From Paenibacillus flagellatus (GTDB lineage: Bacteria > Bacillota > Bacilli > Paenibacillales > NBRC-103111): a stretch of 64,000 bases of DNA. The translations under genes and the position numbers were made by a program. Within the stretch, counting starts at the first letter, position 1. Each line of letters opens with the position of its first letter. Below, piece after piece: positions 1-6,490 of this stretch. The stretch is from contig NZ_QJVJ01000006.1 in NCBI RefSeq assembly GCF_003217775.1, positions 1 to 64,000 on the forward strand, in the 5' to 3' direction. Below the pieces are notes generated by a model, which saw only the letters and a list, made by a program, of their open reading frames with translations, did not search any database and was not told the origin of the DNA.

Positions 1-179
1 CAATAACGCCTTGCGTCGCTTCTGATAACGGTTCTGATCGACTCTCTCCTGCAACCACTTGTAGTAACCGCTCCTCGATACACCCAGCATGCTGCACATC
101 TTCTCCAATCGAAATTCGGAGCGATGACCTTCGATAAATTGGAACCTCAGTTCCTTTCTTTGCTGAAGATGTGCATGGC
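1..179 (-). CDS. IS3-family transposase OrfB, N-terminal fragment
   Basis: This is the -1 frame continuation of OrfA. The readable part ends [20 protein letters not shown] plus about 20 more residues, which is the typical HTH_21-like start of IS3/IS150-group OrfB ahead of the DDE integrase core. It has no convincing ribosome site of its own and is expected to be made as an OrfAB fusion by ribosomal frameshifting. The catalytic DDE residues lie beyond the left edge, so whether the transposase is intact cannot be judged. Confidence 0.75.
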
Positions 180-443
180 CTTTTTTAGGATCGCGATTTC
201 CTCCTGCAGGTCTTCGATTTCACGGGCTTGTCTTTCAATTTGCCGATCCTTGTCCCGAAGATGTTCGGGAGTCAGGACGGGCTCATTCTCGAACTTGCGG
301 TGCAGCCTCATCCACTCATGCAAGGTGCCTTCCGGAATATTCAATTCCTCGGCGATTTGAGGAACGGTCTTTGTTTGTTCCTGAATGTACTTCACCGTCT
401 TCATCTTGAATTCATCGTTGTAACGCTGCCTGATTTTCCCCAT
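147..443 (-). CDS. IS3-family transposase OrfA (HTH, leucine zipper)
   Basis: A 98-residue protein starting [13 protein letters not shown]. It has the N-terminal helix-turn-helix of IS3 OrfA (region [19 protein letters not shown]) and a C-terminal coiled coil rich in E, I and R. It binds the element's ends and dimerises with the OrfAB transposase. The ATG at 443 is preferred over the GTG at 452 because AGAGGTG sits six bases upstream of it. The gene ends in an overlap with OrfB, with a slippery heptamer inside the coding sequence. Confidence 0.8.
   Translation of the reverse strand: MGKIRQRYNDEFKMKTVKYIQEQTKTVPQIAEELNIPEGTLHEWMRLHRKFENEPVLTPEHLRDKDRQIERQAREIEDLQEEIAILKKAMHIFSKERN
180..186 (-). 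other. A-AAA-AAG slippery site for -1 frameshift (OrfA to OrfB)
   Basis: On the minus strand the OrfA codons CTA-AAA-AAG form the heptamer A AAA AAG in the right register. Slippage back by one base enters a frame with no stop codon that continues into OrfB. This is the known recoding signal of IS150/IS911-type elements. A stimulatory downstream structure was not evaluated. Confidence 0.7.
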
Positions 444-625
444 CACGGACACCTCTACATTTTTGATGACTATTATCCGGTTAACGTTACGAAGTGTCCA
501 CTTTTTATTCTAGCTGCAGAATTCCGGCTAATGACCCGAAACCTCGCCAAAGCCGGCTAATTAAGAGGAGCTTTTCCCGTTATTCCGATTCCGCCTGCTG
601 AACGTCCAACCGCGGCAAATGCGCT

Positions 626-661
626 CCTGCCTGCCTACCTACCGGCCTACCTGCCTGCCGG
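626..661. repeat. Degenerate CCTGC/CCTAC tandem repeat
   Basis: About seven loosely repeated pentamer units (CCTGC, CCTAC, CCGGC) lie in the roughly 200 bases between the IS end and the end of the acetyltransferase gene. No gene is seen between 514 and 721. Confidence 0.5.
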
Positions 662-721
662 CGGTCCGCGTCGCCTCCAACCTCCCATCCGCGCGCTTCC
701 GTCAACCTCGTACGCATACGT

Positions 722-1492
722 CTAGCCTCTAACATACAGGTGCTCCAGCGTAACGGCGCGCACCAAGCCGAGCGACTCCGCCACCCGGATGGACGCGGCG
801 TTTTCGGCGGCAGCCTGATAGCGCGGAACGAGGCCGCGCGCAAGCAGACGGTCGACGGCCGCCCCCGCCGCCAGCCGGGCGCAGCCCTTGCCCCGGTATT
901 CGTCTCTCGTACGGAGGGCGCCGATCTCCCACACCGTTCCGTAATTGCGGAACGTCAAGCACGCGCTCACAGGCTTCCCCCGTTCGTATACCGTGTAAGA
1001 TTTCGCCCCGCCAGCGAACATCCGCCGCAGCTCCTCGGCCCCGTAACCGTTCGAGGACCATAACGGCGCCAGCCGCTCGTCGAACCCGTCCCCTTCCGCC
1101 ACCGTTCCGAACTCCGCTCGTCCGATCGGCTCCGTGCGGGTGTATGTGTAGAACGCCCTTCTCCGTTCGGCCCGAAATACGCGCTCGATCTCCACCCGGT
1201 ACTCGTTCCGCTGAACCTTGAACACCAGGTCTCCATCAGGCGTAAGTTCTTCGATCAGCGGGCGAATCGAACGCGCATCGGAGCCGGCGACGAAAACGAC
1301 CGACTCCGCTTCCGGGTAAGCTTCCCGGTCGTAAGCGGAAAGCGCCGACGGCAGGCGCAGCAGCACGCCCCAATCCGCCCCCCGCTCCCTGACCTCGCAT
1401 CCGATGCGGTCGCCGTAGGCGTCCAGCATTTTCAGCAGCGTAATATTCTCCATCACGTTGCGGCTCAAAAGCGCTTCGACGTTCGTCGGCAT
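722..1492 (-). CDS. GNAT family N-acetyltransferase
   Basis: A 256-residue two-part protein. The C-terminal part (about residues 130-250) has the GNAT fold signature, with the acetyl-CoA binding motif R-x-x-x-EYRGKGCARLAAGA near residues 195-212 and the following helix/strand AAENAASIRVAESLGL. The N-terminal 120 residues resemble the degenerate GNAT-like half found in FR47-type acetyltransferases. The acceptor cannot be predicted. The start has GGGAGG ten bases upstream. It lies downstream of the chitinase gene on the same strand but is separated from it by a hairpin. Confidence 0.8.
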   Translation of the reverse strand: MPTNVEALLSRNVMENITLLKMLDAYGDRIGCEVRERGADWGVLLRLPSALSAYDREAYPEAESVVFVAGSDARSIRPLIEELTPDGDLVFKVQRNEYRVEIERVFRAERRRAFYTYTRTEPIGRAEFGTVAEGDGFDERLAPLWSSNGYGAEELRRMFAGGAKSYTVYERGKPVSACLTFRNYGTVWEIGALRTRDEYRGKGCARLAAGAAVDRLLARGLVPRYQAAAENAASIRVAESLGLVRAVTLEHLYVRG

Positions 1493-1644
1493 GCGGAAGC
1501 CTCCCTTGTTCGCCGGGCCGGGCGACGTTTTGAACGATTGTATGCCGGATGGCCGGCGGTGTCAACCGCGATCGATAGCATTAAGCCGGCATATGGAGCA
1601 TCCCGGCCTGACGGTTTCAGCTGCGATGGCCTCCTCTCGACGAC

Positions 1645-1678
1645 AAAGCTCCTTCCCGCACAGACAGGAAGGAGCTTA
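1645..1678 (-). terminator. Hairpin after chitinase gene
   Basis: An 11-bp stem (AAGCTCCTTCC with GGAAGGAGCTT) sits five bases past the chitinase stop codon. The U-tract is short, so termination may be partial. Confidence 0.6.
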
Positions 1679-1682
1679 GCCG

Positions 1683-4427
1683 TCAATGGCCGCGGTCGTG
1701 GGAAACCGTCACCGTTACCGTGCGGTCCAACGAATGTCCCGCATAGTCGGTCGCCCGGTACGTGATCGAATAGATGCGTCCCGACCCGGAGCCCGACCGC
1801 GTCGCATTCAGCAGGAAGTCGGTGTCGAGCGTCCCGACGTCCGCTTCCCGGATATCGTCCGGCGTGCCGGTATCGTCGACCGTTACGGAGACGAGACGGA
1901 CATCGGCGACGCCGGATACCGGGTCCGTCGCCAGCACCTCCGCATGCACCGGAACGGACTTGCCGTTCGGCGGCCACAGGACGGCGGGATCGACGGTTAC
2001 GGCCAGCTCCGGATCGCCCGAATCCGTCTTTACCGTAACGGACCGGACCGCCTCCCGGTTGCCGGCTCCGTCCGTACTTCGGTATTCGACGGTATACGCG
2101 CCGTCGGACAGAACGAAAGGTCCCGTATATGCGGTCCATTCGCCCCCGTTCACCCGATATTCGGTCGATACCGGGCCCGAGCGGTTGTCGCGTGCCGTCA
2201 GCTTGACGGTCACGTCGGAGCCGTACCAGCCGCCGCCGTTCGCGGGCTGCGCCGATTCCAGCGCATGGCTCGTCACGGGAGGCTTCCCGTCTGCGATCGG
2301 ATCTTTCAAGCCTTCGTACAGGACGTTCAGCAGATCGATGCCGCGGTCTTGACTCAGCTCCCAGATCATCGCCCCGCCAAGCTCTCTGTCGCGAATGTAA
2401 TCCGCCTTCAAGCCTATCGACTGTTCGTCGTCGTAGCTGATGAACACCGATTCCGCCGGATTGAACAAATATGGGACTTTCGAGCCTTCGTGCCAATACC
2501 GGACGTAGCCGTTCTCCGTCAGCTTCTGGCCGACGATGCTGTCATACGTGACCGAGCCGCTGCCGGTGGCGGTAAACGGCTGGCGGAGGCCGTTGTTCGC
2601 GGCCGAGCTCACTTTGTACTTGTACCCGTAAAACGGAACGCCCATGACCAGCTTGTCGGCCGGAACGCCGGCGTCCAAATATGCCTGAACGCCTTTATCG
2701 ACGCTGTACGTTTCGCCGTTCGCGTCGAACAGCGGGGCGTTGAAGTCGGCGCGCGTCTCCCACGTCCCGTGAATGTCGTACGTCATGATCTGGACGTAAT
2801 CCAAATACTGCTGCGACACCCCGAGCTGGGCGTTGTGGGCGAAGCTCGCCGTCGCGCCTCCCGCGATCGTCAGCAAGTACCGTTTGCCGTCCTGGCGTCC
2901 CCGTTCGTCCAGCTTCTCCCTTACTTCGGCGAGCAGAAGCGGGTAATGGTCGCGGTCGGCCGGATTCGGCGTCGTGCCCGGGCCGCCGCCTACGACCGGG
3001 TATTCCCAGTCCAAGTCGACGCCGTCGAAGCCGTGGCGGACCATGAAATCGACCGCGCTTTCGGCGAATATCGTCCGGGACTGCTCCGTGGCCGCCGCCG
3101 CGGAAAACTGACCCGACCACGTCCATCCGCCTACCGATACGAGCGTTTTCAGGTGCGGGTACTTGGCCTTCAGCTTGGCCAGCGCCTCGAAATTTTTCGG
3201 ATCCTGCACCGGATCGCCCATCTTGACCTTCAAGTCCTGCCCGATATCGGCGAACGCATAGTTCAAATGCGTCAGCCGGCTTGCATCCAGATCGTTCGCC
3301 ACGTCAAACGAACCGTACGTCGACCATGCCGCGAAATACCCGACGATCCGGTTGGCCGGCGGTCGGTCCGCCGGCTCCCAATCCGGCCCGCTCGGCTGAT
3401 CCGCCTTGTTGTCGACCAGGAAGACGCCGGTTCGAGTGACGAATTGTCCGGAGGAATCGTACGCGACCGCCTTGATGATCACGTCCCCTTCCGGTGCATA
3501 AGGCGTAGCCCAGTTGACGGAGTATGTACTTCCGGTTACCGTGACGGAGGGGAATTTCCAATAATCGCTTTCCGGCGCATGCAGCACCTTCGTAAAAAAT
3601 TCGACCTTCTCCACCTTGCGGTCGTCGGTCGCTTGGACCGAGAGCGTCACGTTGCCCGAGTAGCCTTTGCTGCCCGGCGTAACGCCCGGAGCGCCGGAGG
3701 CGCGAATATCACCGACGACCGGCAGCGGATCGGGCGGCGTGCCGGCATCCGACGGAAGCCTGACCCCGATCGAGTTGTCGTCGATCGAGACGTTGCCGTC
3801 CAAGTCTTTCGCCTTGACGCGAAACGCGTACAGCTGCCCGGCATCAAGGCCGTCAACGGCATGCCGCAAGCTCGCCGTATCCGCCAAATGGACCCCGTTC
3901 CGCTCGACGACGTAGCCGTTCGCATCGGGTGCGGCGGAAGCCGCCCAGCTCAATTCGACGCTTGCGGACGTCCGCGAGCCGACCGTCAACGGAACGGGCG
4001 ACGGCGGAGGCGTCTTATCGGGCGTGTTGTCCACGATCACTTGGCGAACGACCGATTCCGTCCGACCCGATGCGTAATGGAACGCGATTTTCAAATCGTA
4101 GAAGCCGTCCGGGACATACGGCTCGCCGGTCCCCCAGTTCCACGTATACGGCGGCTGCGTCCTCGCCGGGAACGGAAAGTAGGCGCTGTCCGGGGCGCTA
4201 GACGCTTTCGCGAAAAATTCGGCTTTGACCACGGTTTCGCCCGCGGCGGGGACGCCGGTGACGGCGGGCGCCGCTTCAACGGTTTTCCCGTCGGCGCGGA
4301 TCGGGTAAATCTCGATCGATGCGCCCGCCGTAACCGGCGCGGCGGCGGCAAGCAGGCTCCCGAAGCCTAACGAAACGAACAGAAGCACGATCCATGCAAG
4401 GTTCAAACGAGCGGCTCTTGCTCTCAT
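1683..4427 (-). CDS. Secreted multidomain chitinase, glycoside hydrolase family 18
   Basis: A 914-residue exported enzyme. Residues 1-36 form a signal peptide (MRAR start, hydrophobic core, AAAAPVTAGA). Ig-like/FnIII-type modules fill about 40-345, with a clear fibronectin III region at 145-225. The GH18 barrel spans about 357-725: SVGG at 431-434 and the catalytic motif DGVDLDWE at 468-475, with E475 as the acid/base. C-terminal modules at 735-910 look like OmpL47/Ig-type sandwich domains. It should hydrolyse chitin or related beta-1,4-GlcNAc polymers outside the cell. AAGGAGG lies eight bases before the ATG. It appears monocistronic, with a leader of about 330 nt. Confidence 0.92.
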   Translation of the reverse strand: MRARAARLNLAWIVLLFVSLGFGSLLAAAAPVTAGASIEIYPIRADGKTVEAAPAVTGVPAAGETVVKAEFFAKASSAPDSAYFPFPARTQPPYTWNWGTGEPYVPDGFYDLKIAFHYASGRTESVVRQVIVDNTPDKTPPPSPVPLTVGSRTSASVELSWAASAAPDANGYVVERNGVHLADTASLRHAVDGLDAGQLYAFRVKAKDLDGNVSIDDNSIGVRLPSDAGTPPDPLPVVGDIRASGAPGVTPGSKGYSGNVTLSVQATDDRKVEKVEFFTKVLHAPESDYWKFPSVTVTGSTYSVNWATPYAPEGDVIIKAVAYDSSGQFVTRTGVFLVDNKADQPSGPDWEPADRPPANRIVGYFAAWSTYGSFDVANDLDASRLTHLNYAFADIGQDLKVKMGDPVQDPKNFEALAKLKAKYPHLKTLVSVGGWTWSGQFSAAAATEQSRTIFAESAVDFMVRHGFDGVDLDWEYPVVGGGPGTTPNPADRDHYPLLLAEVREKLDERGRQDGKRYLLTIAGGATASFAHNAQLGVSQQYLDYVQIMTYDIHGTWETRADFNAPLFDANGETYSVDKGVQAYLDAGVPADKLVMGVPFYGYKYKVSSAANNGLRQPFTATGSGSVTYDSIVGQKLTENGYVRYWHEGSKVPYLFNPAESVFISYDDEQSIGLKADYIRDRELGGAMIWELSQDRGIDLLNVLYEGLKDPIADGKPPVTSHALESAQPANGGGWYGSDVTVKLTARDNRSGPVSTEYRVNGGEWTAYTGPFVLSDGAYTVEYRSTDGAGNREAVRSVTVKTDSGDPELAVTVDPAVLWPPNGKSVPVHAEVLATDPVSGVADVRLVSVTVDDTGTPDDIREADVGTLDTDFLLNATRSGSGSGRIYSITYRATDYAGHSLDRTVTVTVSHDRGH

Positions 4428-4470
4428 AAAACGCCTCCTTATGGGATAGTAAAATAGCGAAATCTATTTT

Positions 4471-4485
4471 TGTAAGCGCTTTACA
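4471..4485. promoter_or_regulatory. cre-like / LacI-type palindrome in chitinase leader
   Basis: TGTAAGCGCTTTACA matches the first 12 of 14 positions of the CcpA cre consensus TGWAANCGNTNWCA and then carries one extra base. It is palindromic around GCGC. It lies about 45 bases upstream of the chitinase start and downstream of the predicted transcription start, where it could act as a roadblock. The function is inferred only. Confidence 0.4.
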
Positions 4486-4509
4486 AAACGAAAAGCATCA
4501 CCTCCTTTC
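4481..4509 (-). promoter_or_regulatory. Strong isolated Shine-Dalgarno with five-codon micro-ORF in chitinase leader
   Basis: GAAAGGAGGTGAT (4497-4509, minus strand) is complementary to 13 bases of the usual 16S rRNA 3' end, but no real gene follows. The only frame is ATG at 4498 followed by codons for LFVL and a stop at 4481, with very short spacing. It lies about 70 nt upstream of the chitinase start. It resembles the STAB-SD element of Bacillus thuringiensis cry3A leaders, which protects mRNA by binding ribosomes. This role is inference. Confidence 0.4.
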
Positions 4510-4579
4510 GGCAGCGTCGAAACCCGGGCGGCAGCAGTCCGCAGCGACAGCTCGGCAACGGGAACGGCTTAAGTTACGG

Positions 4580-4614
4580 GTCAAGAGTCAAGAGTCAAGA
4601 GTCAAGAGTCAAGA
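4580..4614. repeat. Five tandem copies of GTCAAGA
   Basis: A perfect 7-bp unit is repeated five times (35 bp) inside the predicted chitinase 5' leader. Copy-number slippage is plausible. Confidence 0.9.
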
Positions 4615-4761
4615 GCAAGGTAAGCATACGGGCGGGGTCATGACGAAACTCGGACGTTCCGTTCGCGGGTCGGTTGCTGACGGCGAAGCAGATAAGACGA
4701 AGAAAATGGGTGATCGTTACTTTCCAGGAAACTTTTATACGAAATCGAAGAGCTTGAGCCT

Positions 4762-4790
4762 ATTATAGACTCTATGAATATTAATTTCAA
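4762..4790 (-). promoter_or_regulatory. Sigma-A-like promoter for chitinase gene
   Basis: On the minus strand TTGAAA (4790-4785), a 17-base spacer and a perfect TATAAT (4767-4762). The predicted start near 4755 gives a leader of about 330 nt before the chitinase. The terminator of the preceding gene lies just upstream. Confidence 0.7.
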
Positions 4791-4825
4791 TATATTTGTA
4801 TGATATAAAATTTTATTTCAAACAC

Positions 4826-4860
4826 AAAAAAATCCCGGTCCAACTCGTGGAACCGGGACC
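4826..4860 (-). terminator. Rho-independent terminator of the VOC operon
   Basis: On the minus strand GGTCCCGGTT ... GACCGGGA forms a stem (one bulge) followed by seven Ts. It ends the transcript from the VOC genes to the right. Confidence 0.85.
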
Positions 4861-4962
4861 ATTCGCATGGCGGCTTCGGCCTATGTGCCGACGCCGGGGA
4901 CGGCTTTCGAAGCGGCCCGTCAAACGGGACGGGCCGTCGAAGCGTCGCACGGCAAACCCGAG

Positions 4963-5361
4963 CTACCCGCCGAAGGCGATCCGGTAACCGTCGGCATCCC
5001 GTATCACGAACTCGCTCCAGCCTTCATTCCAACTCGGGTCTCTGGCGATTTCCGCGCCGGCCGCCAAGCATTCTTCGTACAGCCGCTTCAATTGCCCGCC
5101 GTCTCCGGCATAGCAGAAGACGTCGAAATATAACCCGCCCTCGATCGAAGAGTTCGGCCGGACCCATCCCGGGTCGGCAACGGGATGGAGCAGCAGCGTC
5201 ACCGACGACCGGGTCATATGCAAATGGCTGATCGGGCCTCCGATATATTCCGCATGGAAGCCGAGTTTCTCATAAAGGGTCCGTGCCCGGTCCAAATCCG
5301 CCGTCGGCAGCACCACGGTCGGACCCGTCAATCGAATGTCGTTCGCTTGCGCATCCGTCAT
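4963..5361 (-). CDS. VOC family (glyoxalase/bleomycin-resistance fold) protein
   Basis: A 132-residue single-module VOC protein (MTDAQANDIR start; GPTVVLPTADLDRARTLYEK, then C-terminal WSEFVIRDADGYRIAFGG). VOC proteins bind metals, antibiotics or small electrophiles; this short form is often a binding or resistance protein. The substrate is unknown. The start at 5361 is chosen because the longer frame to 5496 reads through the end of the preceding gene with a basic, non-conserved sequence. It lies 34 bases behind the VOC-GyrI gene, so the two form an operon. Confidence 0.75.
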   Translation of the reverse strand: MTDAQANDIRLTGPTVVLPTADLDRARTLYEKLGFHAEYIGGPISHLHMTRSSVTLLLHPVADPGWVRPNSSIEGGLYFDVFCYAGDGGQLKRLYEECLAAGAEIARDPSWNEGWSEFVIRDADGYRIAFGG

Positions 5362-5395
5362 CCTTCCCGTCTCCCTTCTCCTTCCGTTCTCGCTT

Positions 5396-6307
5396 TCACC
5401 GATACTCGTGCGTTTCGTCCGGTCCGACCGTGTACGGAATGTACGCTTCGTAGCCGTCTTCGCGCGCGAACTCCAAATGGACCGCATGTGGCGCACCCGG
5501 GACCGCCTTCAAAAAACCGAACTGTTTGCCCAACCACCGATAAATGTTCGAATAATCCGTCCGGAACTCCTCCCTCGCTCGGTCGAACGAAAAAACGGCG
5601 TAATGCTGGCCCGGTATATCGAACCCTACCAGCTCCTCCGGCAAAACGGCATCCCGTTCGAACTCCCGGCAGACGAACAGCGTATGCTCGGTCAAGTCCG
5701 CGTACCGCTCGACGATCGGGTTGACGCAGAAGCGTCCGGGCAACGCACCGTCCACGTCCAGTCCGGCGGTCAGACGGTCGAGCCTGGCGGCGGCCTCGGC
5801 CAACGCGGACGCGGGATCGCGAACGTCGGCCGTAACGGCGACGCCGGCACAGCGAACGGCCGGCAGCGTGACATAGGTGAACGACCGCAGCCGAGGAAAA
5901 TCCGGCCGGTTGACGTTGTCCGTTTCGTTCAGGCCGAACAGTCCGCTCCATACCCCGAACGAGTTGCCGTCCGGGTCGCGGAAGACGAACCAGTGCGTTC
6001 CCGCCACGCCAATCTCGAGCGGATCCGCATCGACGCCCTCCCGGACCAGATGATCGTGGAACGCCGCCGTATCCCGGATATGAAAATTGATCATGCCCTG
6101 TCCCTTTTTCTCCGGATTTTTCTCGATCCAGCATAGGCGGCCGGGCGACATTTCCATCGTCGCGAATACCGGATTGAAGGCCAGCACCTTGAACCGCAAG
6201 CAGCGGCAGTACCAGGCCAACGCGCTTTCCAGCTCCTCCACGTACAAGGTCGGAATTACCGATGCGACGACAGGCTCGGGCGTCGCTTTGCCGAGATGAA
6301 CGGCCAT
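5396..6307 (-). CDS. VOC domain fused to GyrI-like effector-binding domain
   Basis: A 303-residue protein. Residues 5-125 form a VOC module (VIPTLYVEELESALAWY ... GTHWFVFRDPDGNSFGVWSG). Residues 140-300 resemble the GyrI/AraC effector-binding (SOUL-like) domain that binds hydrophobic ligands in BmrR-type regulators, without a DNA-binding part. It looks like a small-molecule sensor or sequestering protein. The ATG at 6307 is preferred to the TTG two codons earlier because AAAGGAGA is optimally spaced. It is divergent from the sigma-factor fusion gene and heads a two-gene operon. Confidence 0.75.
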   Translation of the reverse strand: MAVHLGKATPEPVVASVIPTLYVEELESALAWYCRCLRFKVLAFNPVFATMEMSPGRLCWIEKNPEKKGQGMINFHIRDTAAFHDHLVREGVDADPLEIGVAGTHWFVFRDPDGNSFGVWSGLFGLNETDNVNRPDFPRLRSFTYVTLPAVRCAGVAVTADVRDPASALAEAAARLDRLTAGLDVDGALPGRFCVNPIVERYADLTEHTLFVCREFERDAVLPEELVGFDIPGQHYAVFSFDRAREEFRTDYSNIYRWLGKQFGFLKAVPGAPHAVHLEFAREDGYEAYIPYTVGPDETHEYR

Positions 6308-6490
6308 TTGCAATCTCTCCTTTTATGTAAAACCGATTGGGATCGTTCCCGCTGCTACGGATGCCGTACAGCTTTCCAAACCTGACGCCGTCCGAAAAAA
6401 AAGTTCTCTCCCGATTCGACAGGAAAATTACCCCTCGTTCGCGAAACCAAACATCCGTGCGGTTTTGGCCGCAAAAAGGAGGGCCTGCGC

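Larger units (their letters stand above)
1..513 (-). mobile_element. IS3-family insertion sequence, partial (one end inside window)
   Basis: The two overlapping transposase frames (OrfA and the beginning of OrfB) run toward the left edge, so the bulk of the element lies outside the window. The end upstream of OrfA probably falls near position 510, where the minus strand reads GAATAAAAAGTGGACACTTC, resembling IS3-family ends that carry GTGGACA. The exact terminal base and target duplication cannot be fixed because the other end is missing. The segment is less GC-rich than the genes to its right. Confidence 0.6.

Noticed and set aside
1686..4370. 894-codon open frame antisense to the chitinase
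   Set aside because: It is Arg-rich, has no ribosome site and mirrors the GC-rich third codon positions of the real gene.
4497..4509. 16S rRNA 3' end fragment
   Set aside because: The match to the anti-Shine-Dalgarno region is only 13 bases; it is better read as a Shine-Dalgarno on the other strand.
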